Below, in pieces: positions 8,893 through 17,538 of a DNA stretch of 64,000 nt; the first letter of the stretch is position 1; each line of letters begins with the position of its first letter. This DNA is from Paenibacillus pasadenensis DSM 19293. GTDB taxonomy: Bacteria > Bacillota > Bacilli > Paenibacillales > Paenibacillaceae. Position numbers and translations under genes: made by a program. The stretch lies in contig NZ_KE383860.1 of the NCBI RefSeq assembly GCF_000422485.1, positions 1 through 64,000 of the forward strand. The letters run 5' to 3'. The notes beneath the pieces are model-generated. The model made no database searches, had not been told where the DNA came from, and saw only the letters and a program-made list of their open reading frames with translations.

Positions 8893-10341
8893 CTACAGCT
8901 GCGGGCGCGCCTTGTGGTGGTCCGTATGCTGCTCATAGGCATGGGCGGCGCGCAGCACGGTCGATTCGTCGAACGGCTTGCCGATGAGCTGCAGGCCGAC
9001 CGGGAGGCCGTCCGCGAAGCCGCATGGCACGCTGATGGCCGGAACGCCGGCGAGGCTGACCGGAATCGTCACGATGTCGTTGAGGTACATCGTCAACGGA
9101 TCGCCGATCTGCTCGCCGATGCGGAACGCCGTCGTCGGCGCGGTCGGTCCGACGAGCAGGTCGTATTTTTCGAACGCCTGGTCGAAGTCGCGCTTGATGA
9201 GCGTGCGGACCTTTTGCGCCTTGAGGTAATAGGCGTCGTAATAGCCGGAGCTCAGCGCGTACGTGCCGAGCATGATGCGGCGCTTGACCTCCTGGCCGAA
9301 GCCTTGGCTGCGCGACTTGCGGTACAAGTCGATCAGGTTGTCCGGATCGTCCGCGCGCACGCCGTAGCGCACGCCGTCGAAGCGGGCCAGGTTGGAGGAA
9401 GCCTCGGAGGAGGCGAGCAGATAATAGGTCGCGACCGCATATTCGGTATGCGGCAGGGAAACTTCCTCCCAGGTCGCGCCGAGATCCTCAAGCACGCGCA
9501 GCGCGGCCAGCACCGCTTCCTTGACCTTCGGATCGATGCCCTCGCCCATGTACTCCTTCGGCACGCCGATGCGCATGCCCTTGATATCCCCGCTGAGCGA
9601 GCCGACATAGTCGGGGATGGAGACGTCGGCCGACGTAGAGTCCATGCGGTCGTGGCCGGCGATCGTCTGCAGCACATAAGCCGCGTCCTCGACGTTTTTG
9701 GTGATCGGCCCGATCGCGTCGAGCGAGGAGGCGAACGCCACCAGGCCGAAGCGGGAGACGAGGCCGTACGTCGGCTTGAGGCCGACGACGCCGCAGTAGG
9801 AGGCCGGCTGCCGGATCGAGCCGCCGGTGTCGGAGCCGAGCGCGAAGTAGACCTGGCCCGCCGCCACCGCCGCTGCGGAGCCGCCGCTCGAGCCGCCCGG
9901 CACATAGTCCGTATTCCACGGGTTGCGCACGGGACGGAAGCTGGAGTTCTCGTTGGAGCCGCCCATCGCGAACTCGTCCATGTTGAGCTTGCCGATCGTC
10001 ACCGCTCCGGCATCCTGAAGCTTGCCGGAGACGGTCGCATCGTAGATCGGATCATAATTGGAAAGAAACTGGCTCGCGCATGTCGTGCGCAGCCCCTTGG
10101 TGACGATGTTGTCCTTGATGCCCGCAGGCAGCGCATGCAGCAGTCCCTTGGCCGCGCCGGCCTGATCGAGCTCGGCCGCGCGGACGCGCGCCGCCTCCTC
10201 GTTCAGCGTCAGGAACGCGCCGATCCGCTCGTCGGTCTCGGCGATCCGCGCATAGGCCGCCTCGGTCAGCTCGGCCGCGGACAGCTTGCCGGCGGCGAGC
10301 TCGTTATGTAGATCCTGTAGTCTTTGATCGAATAAAGCCAA
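8893..10341 (-). CDS. gatA: Asp-tRNA(Asn)/Glu-tRNA(Gln) amidotransferase subunit A
   Basis: 482 residues of the amidase signature family. The Ser-cisSer-Lys triad is visible: Lys76 in G-I-K-D-N, the cis-serine at about 151-152 in G-G-S-S-G-G-S, and Ser175 in D-T-G-G-S-I-R. GatA hydrolyses glutamine to supply ammonia. The start codon is TTG, eight bases after GGGAGG; no ATG lies nearby in frame. Only a short gap separates it from gatC upstream, consistent with one operon. Confidence 0.97.
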   Translation of the reverse strand: MALFDQRLQDLHNELAAGKLSAAELTEAAYARIAETDERIGAFLTLNEEAARVRAAELDQAGAAKGLLHALPAGIKDNIVTKGLRTTCASQFLSNYDPIYDATVSGKLQDAGAVTIGKLNMDEFAMGGSNENSSFRPVRNPWNTDYVPGGSSGGSAAAVAAGQVYFALGSDTGGSIRQPASYCGVVGLKPTYGLVSRFGLVAFASSLDAIGPITKNVEDAAYVLQTIAGHDRMDSTSADVSIPDYVGSLSGDIKGMRIGVPKEYMGEGIDPKVKEAVLAALRVLEDLGATWEEVSLPHTEYAVATYYLLASSEASSNLARFDGVRYGVRADDPDNLIDLYRKSRSQGFGQEVKRRIMLGTYALSSGYYDAYYLKAQKVRTLIKRDFDQAFEKYDLLVGPTAPTTAFRIGEQIGDPLTMYLNDIVTIPVSLAGVPAISVPCGFADGLPVGLQLIGKPFDESTVLRAAHAYEQHTDHHKARPQL

Positions 10342-10369
10342 CCGATGTTCCTCCCTTCGCCGCTAGCGG

Positions 10370-10657
10370 CTATTCCAGTACGGCAGGCACCTTGAACTGC
10401 CCGTCCTCGTCGTCCGGCGCGTTGCGCAGCGCAGTCTCGTTGGAGACGGACTCGCGCACCACGTCCTCGCGCATCACGTTCGTGACCGGAAGCACATGGC
10501 TCGTCGGCTCGATGCCTTCCGTATCCAGCTCGTCCAGTTTTTCTGCGTACTTCAAAATGGCGCTGAGCTGGCTGGCGAACTGTTCCTTCTCTTCCCCGCT
10601 CAGCTCCAGCCGCGCCAGATTCGCGACATGCTCGACCGTCTTCGCGTCGATGCTCAT
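10370..10657 (-). CDS. gatC: Asp-tRNA(Asn)/Glu-tRNA(Gln) amidotransferase subunit C
   Basis: 95 residues, the normal length. It has the family features V-E-H-V-A-N-L-A-R-L near the N-terminus and the L-D-T-E-G-I-E-P-T-S-H-V segment in the centre. GatC wraps around and stabilises the GatA-GatB interface. It is the first gene of the operon, with a GGGGGAAAA RBS region before the ATG. Confidence 0.96.
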   Translation of the reverse strand: MSIDAKTVEHVANLARLELSGEEKEQFASQLSAILKYAEKLDELDTEGIEPTSHVLPVTNVMREDVVRESVSNETALRNAPDDEDGQFKVPAVLE

Positions 10658-10775
10658 CGTTCTTTTCCCCCTTGCCTAGCAAGATGACTGATGCCTGACA
10701 CCATTCCCCGTATTATACCTTGAGTCCGACAACATTCTCAATGCGCAGCGCTAAACGAATGCGGCAACGCGCACG

Positions 10776-10804
10776 AAAAAACCGCCGGACCGAAGGTCCG
10801 GCGG
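10776..10804 (-). terminator. Terminator of the UPF0173 hydrolase gene
   Basis: Minus strand: CCGCCGGACC, loop TTC, GGTCCGGCGG, then six T. It lies about 130 nt past the hydrolase stop and ahead of gatC. Confidence 0.85.
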
Positions 10805-10934
10805 CCGATGCCGCGTGGAAGGCGCTATCCGCTTTTCCGCACGAAGCTTGCCGGTCTGAATTCGACCAGCAGCAAGCCTGCAAAAGTTCATGAACCCGCT
10901 CGCTTGCCCGGATTGGGCTCGAAGCGATCTCCGA

Positions 10935-11642
10935 TCACTTCAGCCCAGCCAGGTCGAGCTTGCCGCCTGGCGGGACGACCTGGCCTTTGAGCCCCAGCTC
11001 GCCGAGCCGCGCGACGAACGCATCCGCATCCTGGCGGATCGGCGGGAACGTGTCGTAATGGATCGGCACGACAAGCTTGGCTCCGTACCACTCGGCGGCT
11101 TGCAGCGCATCCTCCTGTCCCATCGTATAATGGCCTCCGATCGGGATGAACGCGACATCCGGCTGGTAGCGGCGGCCGATGAGCGCCATGTCGGAGAACA
11201 AGCAGGTGTCCCCCGCATGCAGGAACGTAAGGCCGCCGGCCTCGACGACGAATCCGGCCGGCATGCCGCCGTATACGATGCGCTGCTCGTCCTCGATCAC
11301 GATGCCCGAGCTGTGGAACGCCTGTACCATCGTCGCCTTGGCGAAGCCGCCGAGATCAACCGTGCCGCCCATGTTCATTCCTAGCGTTTTGGCTCCCTGC
11401 CAGGACATGTACGCGGCGAGCTCCGGAATCGCGACGATCGGCGCGCCGGTCCGCTTGGAGATGGCGGCGGCGTCCTGAATGTGGTCCTGATGCGCATGGG
11501 TGAGCAGGATGTAATCCGCCTCCACCTCCTCCGCGCTTGTCCGGGCGAGCGGATTTCCGCTCAGAAAAGGATCGATCAGCAGGGACCTGCCGTCCTCCAG
11601 CGTGATGCCGATGCAAGATTGTCCATGAAAAACAACGTTCAT
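10935..11642 (-). CDS. UPF0173 family metal-dependent hydrolase (YtkL-like)
   Basis: 235 residues of the metallo-beta-lactamase fold. The metal site T-H-A-H-Q-D-H is complete, and further ligands appear in H-A-G-D-T and in the C-terminal P-I-H-Y-D-T. The family is widespread in Firmicutes and has no firmly assigned substrate. The chosen ATG is 14 nt from AAAGGA; a GTG four codons upstream would be only one or two bases from it, so the exact start is uncertain. It stands alone with its own terminator. Confidence 0.85.
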   Translation of the reverse strand: MNVVFHGQSCIGITLEDGRSLLIDPFLSGNPLARTSAEEVEADYILLTHAHQDHIQDAAAISKRTGAPIVAIPELAAYMSWQGAKTLGMNMGGTVDLGGFAKATMVQAFHSSGIVIEDEQRIVYGGMPAGFVVEAGGLTFLHAGDTCLFSDMALIGRRYQPDVAFIPIGGHYTMGQEDALQAAEWYGAKLVVPIHYDTFPPIRQDADAFVARLGELGLKGQVVPPGGKLDLAGLK

Positions 11643-11706
11643 GCTTCGCTGCACTTCCTTTCGGATTAGGCTCTATTCCTCTATCCCCCGACGGCGGGAG
11701 GGTCAA

Positions 11707-12093
11707 TCAGATCCACGCCTTGAGATTGACCTGGCGGATGAAATCCTCCCGGGTCTGCACGTCCTTGGACGAGAGGTCCTCCTCCTCCTCCGGCACCTCC
11801 GCGTCGCCGCGGACGATGCGGTTGAACAGCTCCTCGTTGCGGGTGGCGAGCGCATAATCGATCAGCGCCTCGCGCTCCACGCGGTCGGCCTCCAGCTTCA
11901 AGAGCACCTTGTCGAGCTCGACATCCAATCCCGGAACGAGGAAGTTCCGGTTGTGAGCCGGAACGCGCACGACATAATCGAATACATTGTCCGCATTGCG
12001 GTCGTAAGCAATGATATATCCATACTCCCCGACAGGAAGATTCTGCTCATACTGATCGGAAACGATCACGACTTTTTCGCCGAGCTTGAACAT
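11707..12093 (-). CDS. IDEAL-domain-like cytosolic protein
   Basis: 128 residues. The first about 60 residues form a small strand-rich domain (F-K-L-G-E-K-V-V-I-V-S-D ... V-P-A-H-N-R). The segment L-I-D-Y-A-L-A-T-R-N-E-E-L-F-N matches the IDEAL helix motif known from small Bacilli proteins; it is followed by a charged acidic linker and a C-terminal helix. No catalytic motif is seen. The function is unknown. The gene is monocistronic and a perfect palindrome lies about 35 bases upstream. Confidence 0.6.
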   Translation of the reverse strand: MFKLGEKVVIVSDQYEQNLPVGEYGYIIAYDRNADNVFDYVVRVPAHNRNFLVPGLDVELDKVLLKLEADRVEREALIDYALATRNEELFNRIVRGDAEVPEEEEDLSSKDVQTREDFIRQVNLKAWI

Positions 12094-12127
12094 TGGTCCA
12101 TCGCCCTCCCTAGCCCCACTCTTTCAA

Positions 12128-12149
12128 TTCTAGTAAAAGTTTACTAGAA
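12128..12149. promoter_or_regulatory. Perfect 10-bp palindrome upstream of the IDEAL-type gene
   Basis: TTCTAGTAAA and its exact complement separated by AG. It is AT-rich in a GC-rich surrounding, lies in the gap between the end of the Tad operon and the IDEAL-type gene, and has no T run, so an operator is more likely than a terminator. It contains TAGAAT, which could be a -10 element. Confidence 0.5.
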
Positions 12150-12173
12150 GGGAGGGGGGATGGCAAATCAAGA

Positions 12174-12659
12174 TCAAGGCAAAACGAGCTGCGCCGTGCC
12201 CTTCACATGCCAGACGATCGGCTCCATGACGGAAAACAGCCGGGGATGCTCGATGCGGACGATCAGGACGACGCCTGGCCGATCCAGCGTCACTTCGTAG
12301 TCGAAGCGGCTGTCGCGGTATACATACGGGAAGGAATGCTCCCGGCCGATGACTTCCCACGCCTCGACGACAACGGCCGCTTTCAGCCTGGATCCTGCAG
12401 CCGGCCGCCCTTCGCCGTCCAAGAACAGGTTTTCCTGCAAATAGATGGCGGCGGCAGCCTCGGCCCGAGCTTTGTCGATGTCGAACCGACCTTCCGCCAG
12501 CTCCTCCTCATCCAGCTGCTGGGCGGCGGCATGAGCCGCGCGGTTGACGGCATGCTTCGCTTCGAACAGCATCCGCACGGCACGCTCCTCGTCCGCTTGC
12601 GCCGCATGCGCGCTCAGCCAGAGCATGCTCATCAGCAGGACCAGCAGCAGCTTGTACAT
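12174..12659 (-). CDS. Secreted protein of the Tad-type locus
   Basis: 161 residues with a signal peptide (hydrophobic residues 3-15, likely cleavage after A-H-A near residue 19). The mature part starts with an acidic helix and then strands. No known family was recognised. It is the last gene of the Tad-type operon, 30 nt after the preceding gene, and may be a minor pseudopilin-like or cell-surface accessory component. This role is inferred from position only. Confidence 0.65.
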   Translation of the reverse strand: MYKLLLVLLMSMLWLSAHAAQADEERAVRMLFEAKHAVNRAAHAAAQQLDEEELAEGRFDIDKARAEAAAAIYLQENLFLDGEGRPAAGSRLKAAVVVEAWEVIGREHSFPYVYRDSRFDYEVTLDRPGVVLIVRIEHPRLFSVMEPIVWHVKGTAQLVLP

Positions 12660-12689
12660 CGTCTTCCCTACCTTTCCGCCACGAAACCG

Positions 12690-13115
12690 TTACGGCACGA
12701 ATTCGCTCATCTTCAGTCCGACCGCTCGTATCCGCTCGCCTGCGGAAGGCGCGGGAATGCCGATCAGGCGGTCGATCTCGAACAGCCGCTCGTACGGATA
12801 GCTCGCCTCCAGCCGCAGTCCCGTCCCTCTCGGCAACGGCTCGCTCGCGCGGTCGGCCGGCAAGCCGTTCGTGGAGCTGACCCGGAACTCGACCGCCTCG
12901 GGCCGCATGCCGACGGCGGCGAGCCGCCCCCGCGCCTGCTCAAGCATCTCCGCATCGATGTAGCCGCGGCTGCCGCTCGCTCCGATCTCGAGCAGGTAAT
13001 CCACTTCCTTCTGCAGCATCGCTTCCCGCATGACGAGCACATGCTTATAGACCGGCGAGAACATCATCCAGCAGAACATCGCCGCGAACAGGACGAACAC
13101 GAGAATCTGCTTCAA
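12690..13115 (-). CDS. TadE-like membrane-anchored protein of the Tad locus
   Basis: 141 residues. One N-terminal membrane segment (about 3-20) with almost no preceding residues is followed by a soluble domain, the layout of TadE/TadF-type minor pilins and other pseudopilin-like subunits, though no Pfam-level match can be claimed. The start codon is TTG, with GGAG about nine bases upstream. The TTG overlaps the stop of the 48-residue gene before it (TTGA), so translation is coupled. Confidence 0.65.
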   Translation of the reverse strand: MKQILVFVLFAAMFCWMMFSPVYKHVLVMREAMLQKEVDYLLEIGASGSRGYIDAEMLEQARGRLAAVGMRPEAVEFRVSSTNGLPADRASEPLPRGTGLRLEASYPYERLFEIDRLIGIPAPSAGERIRAVGLKMSEFVP

Positions 13116-13258
13116 GGATCCGTGCTCCGAATGCTCTGGGACATGGCGCTTCCGAAGCTTTCCAAGCCGGCCTTCGTCCCCTGCGGTCCTTGCGCGACAG
13201 CGACATAAAGCAGCAGCACCGCGGCCAGCAGCAGCACCGATGCAAGAATTTCCTTCAC
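13112..13258 (-). CDS. 48-residue membrane protein of the Tad locus
   Basis: A GTG-started gene with a strong RBS (AGGAAGGTGG, four bases before the GTG). The product has a charged start (K-E), a hydrophobic stretch of about 17 residues (S-V-L-L-L-A-A-V-L-L-L-Y-V) and a short polar tail rich in Gly, Ser and Gln. It overlaps the next gene's TTG start. Size and layout resemble a small Flp-type pilin or assembly peptide but the Flp processing motif (G/xxxxEY) is absent. It is easily missed by gene callers because of its length. Confidence 0.7.
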   Translation of the reverse strand: MKEILASVLLLAAVLLLYVAVAQGPQGTKAGLESFGSAMSQSIRSTDP

Positions 13259-13277
13259 GATTCCACCTTCCTTCGCT

Positions 13278-13427
13278 TTAAGGGAGCAGGTTGCCGATCA
13301 TCGTGTTCGCGCCGTTGCCTTGGGTCTGAATCCGCGAACGGGTGCCGGTCGCATTGTCTGAAATAATCGTATTGAAGAGCACCAGCATGACGACGATCAT
13401 CATGACGGTGACGAGAATGTTTCGCAT
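13278..13427 (-). CDS. 49-residue hydrophobic protein, candidate Flp-like subunit
   Basis: ATG preceded by a perfect AGGAGGTG. The 49 residues start M-R-N and run into a hydrophobic helix of about 19 residues, then a polar tail rich in Asn, Thr, Ser and Gln. The length fits Flp pilins, which are about 50 residues, and the position directly after the two TadB/TadC-type genes fits a pilin, but the conserved Glu and Tyr after the processing site are missing and no prepilin peptidase gene is in the window. The excellent RBS suggests it is made in excess over its neighbours. Confidence 0.7.
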   Translation of the reverse strand: MRNILVTVMMIVVMLVLFNTIISDNATGTRSRIQTQGNGANTMIGNLLP

Positions 13428-13449
13428 GCTCTCACCTCCTTTTCTCGTG

Positions 13450-14352
13450 TTATTGCAGGGAGTCGAACAGCTTCTGGCTTTCTCTCACCCAAGGGTAGAT
13501 GAAGACTTGAAACGTGTAGAGGATCGGCAGTCCGGCGAGGATGAACAGCACGTAAGAGCCGGATTCCTTGCGGGATTCCTTGACGATCTCCAGCTTTTCC
13601 TTGTAGTCGCGGATCCGCTCCCGCAGCAGCCCGTAGTAGGCATCGTCTTCGTGCAGCCGCAGGGAATCGACCGTCTCGGCAAAGCTGATCGCTTCCTCGG
13701 TGCCGACTCGCGTCTTGAACATGCGGATCGCCTCGCCCGCATCGTGATACCACTCGCCGAGCAGATTCTGGAGCTCGCCGCGGATCGACCTCGTATACGG
13801 AACGCAGCGCATGAGCTTGGCATGGATATGGAGCGACGAGCCTTGCAGGTACAGCAGCTGAGTGCTGACGGTATGGATCTCGCGGATGACTTTGGCGGAG
13901 CGTGCCTGCCGGATCGACTCCAGCGCGATCTTATCGACGAGCAGCGCGAACGTCAGCAAGATCAGCGCTCCCCATCCTGCCAGCGGTAGGACAAGAAGCG
14001 GCCTGACGCCAAGAGCCGGCAGGCCGGCGCCAAGCAGGGCGGCAAGCGCGCCCGCCGCGAAGACGATCCGGCGAGCAGCCGCATAGGCCGCGCCGTCCCA
14101 TCGAATCCCGCAGCCGGCCAGAAGCCTCGATCGCTCCTCGACGACGCGGCTGGTCCGCTTCAGACCTACGATCCTAAGCTGACGATCCGCAAGCAGCCGC
14201 CCCTCCGGCCCGCGGCGCTGCAAATGCATCCATCGCGGTCTTTTGGTCGACAGCCGCCGCAGCAGCGCATAGATCAGGATCGTCAGCAGGACAGCCTGAG
14301 CCAGCCAAGCGATCGCGAACCCGGCGCCGTTCCAAGCCTCGATGAGCTTCAT
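13450..14352 (-). CDS. TadC-like type II secretion F domain protein
   Basis: 300 residues with hydrophobic segments near residues 10-30, 92-135 and at the C-terminus (about 268-290), and a cytosolic helical region between that fits the T2SF domain. It pairs with the upstream TadB-like gene as the inner-membrane platform of a Tad/Flp-type pilus or secretion machine. Assignment as C versus B rests on gene order. It begins 12 nt after the TadB-like gene. Confidence 0.75.
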   Translation of the reverse strand: MKLIEAWNGAGFAIAWLAQAVLLTILIYALLRRLSTKRPRWMHLQRRGPEGRLLADRQLRIVGLKRTSRVVEERSRLLAGCGIRWDGAAYAAARRIVFAAGALAALLGAGLPALGVRPLLVLPLAGWGALILLTFALLVDKIALESIRQARSAKVIREIHTVSTQLLYLQGSSLHIHAKLMRCVPYTRSIRGELQNLLGEWYHDAGEAIRMFKTRVGTEEAISFAETVDSLRLHEDDAYYGLLRERIRDYKEKLEIVKESRKESGSYVLFILAGLPILYTFQVFIYPWVRESQKLFDSLQ

Positions 14353-14364
14353 GTCGAGCCTCCT

Positions 14365-15306
14365 TTACATCTTCTTGCGGGATAGCCAAAGCCCCATGAC
14401 GAAAGAAGCGAAAATGAGGGCCAAAGCGTTGAGCAGAATGTCTCTGCCGCCAGGGTCGAGCACGTAATAGCGGTAGGAGCTTTCGGGATTGTAGCGGAAG
14501 TTGATCCCGAGGAACAGGCCGAGGAACAGCACCGGAGTGAAGTTCGCGATCCGGATCTCCAGCAGCTTGTGCCGCTCCTGCTCGTTGGCCCGCCTGGCCC
14601 TCCGCATATCGGAAATCAGATCATGAAGATTGTCCGAGATGTCATGGCCTTCGCTGATCGCCACCCGCAGGATCTGGACAAAGTAGTCTCCCCACAAGTG
14701 GCCGAGGGAAGCGGAGAACAGGCGCAGGCTCGCCTCGTCGTCTCCTCTGACGCATAGATTCCGGTAGAGCTGCTCGAAGGAGGCTTTCAAATGGCCTTGA
14801 AGCCGGTTTTCCTCCACCATCCGGCGGAGAGCTCCGCGGATCTGCCGCTGCCCTGCGACAAGATAGCATTGATAAAACAGCTCGGCTGCCGGCAGGAACT
14901 CGAGCCGGGTCTGAAGCTGCCGCTTGAGCAGCATCATCTTCAGGAAGGAATAGGGCGCGAGCGCAAGCATCAGTCCGAGCATCAGCGCGCCTTTGAGGCT
15001 GAGGAACAGAATGGCCCCTCCGGCTCCTCCCGACACCAGCAGCAGCAGCGACAATAGCGCGAGCCCCTCCGGACGGATGCCGGACTGCAGCGCGTCCAGC
15101 GTGTCGCCCAGCTCCCGGTAAAGCCATCCGGAGCGCTCGAGCATGCGGCGGATCCGTTCGCGCAGCGACCGGCCGCGGCGATAATCGAGCCGGCTCGAGG
15201 CCAGGCGCGAATCGTCGCCGAAACGGAGCGCGGAAGCGATCAGCGGCATGAGCGCCAGGCACAGCGCGATCGCCGCCGCCAGGACGAGCCAAGACGATTC
15301 AGGCAT
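14365..15306 (-). CDS. TadB-like type II secretion F domain protein
   Basis: 313 residues. Membrane segments near 5-25, 85-120 and two near the C-terminus (about 255-305) enclose a helical T2SF-type domain (for example L-E-F-L-P-A-A-E-L-F-Y-Q and V-A-I-S-E-G-H-D). The protein would be the platform contacted by the CpaF/TadA ATPase. Its start overlaps the end of the ATPase gene by eight bases, indicating coupled translation. Confidence 0.78.
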   Translation of the reverse strand: MPESSWLVLAAAIALCLALMPLIASALRFGDDSRLASSRLDYRRGRSLRERIRRMLERSGWLYRELGDTLDALQSGIRPEGLALLSLLLLVSGGAGGAILFLSLKGALMLGLMLALAPYSFLKMMLLKRQLQTRLEFLPAAELFYQCYLVAGQRQIRGALRRMVEENRLQGHLKASFEQLYRNLCVRGDDEASLRLFSASLGHLWGDYFVQILRVAISEGHDISDNLHDLISDMRRARRANEQERHKLLEIRIANFTPVLFLGLFLGINFRYNPESSYRYYVLDPGGRDILLNALALIFASFVMGLWLSRKKM

Positions 15307-16705
15307 GGGCGGACTCTCCTTCGAAGCCCGCCTCCTGCAGCGTCAGTCCGCAATCCGCGAGCCTCCGAGCCGCTTCGATGCCGGGCCGCGGCGCCAGCCT
15401 CCACCCCTCTCCGCGCCGATAGAGAGCCCATTCTTCCAGCGACGCCTCCCCGTCCCGCCAGCGGATCTCGCCCATGCGGACGATCCTGCGCTTGCCGTCG
15501 GCGATGCCCATCTCGATGCCGATCTGCGTGACATGCCTGGCGATCCGCTTGCACAGCCGCGCCGGATCCATTCCCCGCCCGTCGAGCATGCACATGTCGG
15601 TGATCGCCTCCGGCACGTCCTCCAGCCGGCTGGCATGCACCGTCGTCATGCTGCCGGCATGTCCGCGCGTACAGGCGCGGACATAGATGTTGGCGTCCTC
15701 GTCGCGGATCTCCGCATGCACGATCCGCTGCGGCGACTGCCGGAGCGCAAGCTTGAACGCTTGTGCCGGCCCGTGGCGCTCGTCCTCTTCGTCGGTCTCG
15801 TATTCGACGACGTTTTTATTCGGGAACTCCTTGCCGAGCATCATCTCCAGCCGGGACTCCAGCGTGACGATCCGTTCCTCGTCAGGCAGCTCGGCGATGA
15901 GCGCCTTCAGCAGATGCGTCTTGCCGGAGCCCGTCGGCCCGATCACGACCAGATTGTAGCGGACGGCCAGCACGGCATGCAGCATGCGCGACATCTGCGG
16001 GCAGAGAGTGCCGTAAGCCGGAGCGGCCAGCTCCTCCAGCCGGAACGCCTGCGCTTGGTAGAAGCGCATCGTCAGCGTCGGCAGCGAGGTGAAGCCGTAC
16101 GCGGTCATCGTCACCCGGGTGCCGTCGCGCAGCATGACTTCCGCCCAGCGCTTGCGCGGGTTGATGCGGTCGTTGTTGTACAGCACCAGGTTCTGCTGGA
16201 TCCGCTCCACCTCGCCGAGCGTCTGGAATTCGAAGGGAGACCGCTCCACCCGCCCTCCACGCATGAGATAGATCCGCGTGCCGACGACCTGGATCTCTTC
16301 GAGTCCCTCCCGTTCCTCGAGGATGCGCTCCAGCACGCCGAGTCCGATCACTTCCGCGAACAGCGCCTCCGCCAGCGACTTGTACGGGGAGCCCATGCCG
16401 GGAAGCTCATGAAGCCGCAGCTTCAGCAGCCGGTCGGCGACGAGCGCCATGATCTCCCGGCGCTCCTGACGATAGCCGAGGACGGCCCGGTTGAGCCGCT
16501 CTCCGTAAATCCGCCTCTCGTCGTCCGTCATGCCCCGCGGCGAGGCCAGAAAAGAGCGCATGTCCTCCGCCGCCTTGGCGAACGTATCGGGTGCGGCCGC
16601 ATCCGCCGGATGCCCCGGGCCCGAAGCCTCGCTCGAAGCGGGCTGCCGGATGCCGGAACGCAGCTCCGCGGCGAGCGCCGCAGGCGAGAACCGCTCTCCG
16701 CTCAT
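15299..16705 (-). CDS. CpaF/TadA-type secretion ATPase
   Basis: 468 residues. An N-terminal helical domain is followed by the RecA-like core with Walker A G-P-T-G-S-G-K-T at about residues 256-263, an Asp box near R-I-V-T-L-E-S, and the Walker B/His box region A-E-I-R-D-E-D-A-N ... G-H-A-G-S-M-T-T-V-H-A-S. The Walker B glycine usual in this family is replaced (A-E-I-R-D instead of G-E-V-R-G), as happens in divergent Firmicutes members. It would energise assembly of a Tad/Flp-type pilus. The ATG overlaps the stop of the upstream CpaE-like gene (ATGA). Confidence 0.88.
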   Translation of the reverse strand: MSGERFSPAALAAELRSGIRQPASSEASGPGHPADAAAPDTFAKAAEDMRSFLASPRGMTDDERRIYGERLNRAVLGYRQERREIMALVADRLLKLRLHELPGMGSPYKSLAEALFAEVIGLGVLERILEEREGLEEIQVVGTRIYLMRGGRVERSPFEFQTLGEVERIQQNLVLYNNDRINPRKRWAEVMLRDGTRVTMTAYGFTSLPTLTMRFYQAQAFRLEELAAPAYGTLCPQMSRMLHAVLAVRYNLVVIGPTGSGKTHLLKALIAELPDEERIVTLESRLEMMLGKEFPNKNVVEYETDEEDERHGPAQAFKLALRQSPQRIVHAEIRDEDANIYVRACTRGHAGSMTTVHASRLEDVPEAITDMCMLDGRGMDPARLCKRIARHVTQIGIEMGIADGKRRIVRMGEIRWRDGEASLEEWALYRRGEGWRLAPRPGIEAARRLADCGLTLQEAGFEGESAHA

Positions 16706-17538
16706 ATTCTCAGTTCTCCGCGATGCGCCTTGAGCTTGCGGAACCAAGGCTGCTTGTCCTTGACCGGACGGCAGCGGATGCCGTGCCGTTCCGCCAGCTT
16801 GTCCGCAGCGAGGTCCATCGCGATCCGTCCTACGGCGTCCTGCTTCAGCCACGCCTGATACCGGCCTCGATCGAGCGACTCGTAAAAAGCTTGATTGGTC
16901 TTGAATTCGGCGATTACGGACAGTCGGGTTTCCTTTTCCATCTCTTTCATGCGATAACCTCCAGTGGTCGATGGGGATTGTATGGCGAGCAGATCGAATT
17001 GCTCCGGCAGGATGCCGAACAGAGGCGAGACTTGGCGGATCCAGCGATTGCAGTCCTCCTGAAAATGGGACAGCGCTCCGGTCGTGCACAGGATGCGGGA
17101 GCTCGCGGCCCTCATCGCGCCGATCGTCGCGGCATTATCCCAATAGCAGCCCGCATCCGCGACGACGGCCGGAAACGTCTGCCGGGCGATATCCAGCAGA
17201 TGCTCCGTCTCTTCGAAGGAGTAGAACTCCGCCTGGTCGCGCATCTGATTGCCCGCCAGGACATGGACGAGCGGATGCCCGTCCGGCTGGATGCAGGCCC
17301 GTCGCAGCTGGGCGGAAGAGAGGGACGCGGAGGTCAGCTCGGGACGGATGCTGTCCAGCGTCGCTGGCGGACGATCCTGTCCGATGAAGCGGTGGATCTT
17401 GGCGCTCCGCAGGTTCAGGCAGAGGAAGCCGACCTCCTCCCCGCTCCTCTCCGCCAGTCTGCACGCAGCCGCGAAGGCGGCGGATGTCGTGCCGATATTC
17501 GGCGTCGTGCCGATGAAAGCGATCAACGGCGCGCTCAT
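16702..17538 (-). CDS. CpaE-like P-loop/receiver-type protein of the Tad locus
   Basis: 278 residues. The start I-A-F-I-G-T-T-P-N-I-G-T-T-S-A-A looks like a degenerate MinD/ParA P-loop: the deviant Walker A lysines are replaced by threonines, so ATP binding may be lost. The remainder keeps a Rossmann-like order. CpaE/TadZ proteins localise Tad machines at a cell pole. Both ends overlap neighbours by ATGA. A call as an ATPase would be unsafe because the lysines are missing. Confidence 0.65.
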   Translation of the reverse strand: MSAPLIAFIGTTPNIGTTSAAFAAACRLAERSGEEVGFLCLNLRSAKIHRFIGQDRPPATLDSIRPELTSASLSSAQLRRACIQPDGHPLVHVLAGNQMRDQAEFYSFEETEHLLDIARQTFPAVVADAGCYWDNAATIGAMRAASSRILCTTGALSHFQEDCNRWIRQVSPLFGILPEQFDLLAIQSPSTTGGYRMKEMEKETRLSVIAEFKTNQAFYESLDRGRYQAWLKQDAVGRIAMDLAADKLAERHGIRCRPVKDKQPWFRKLKAHRGELRI

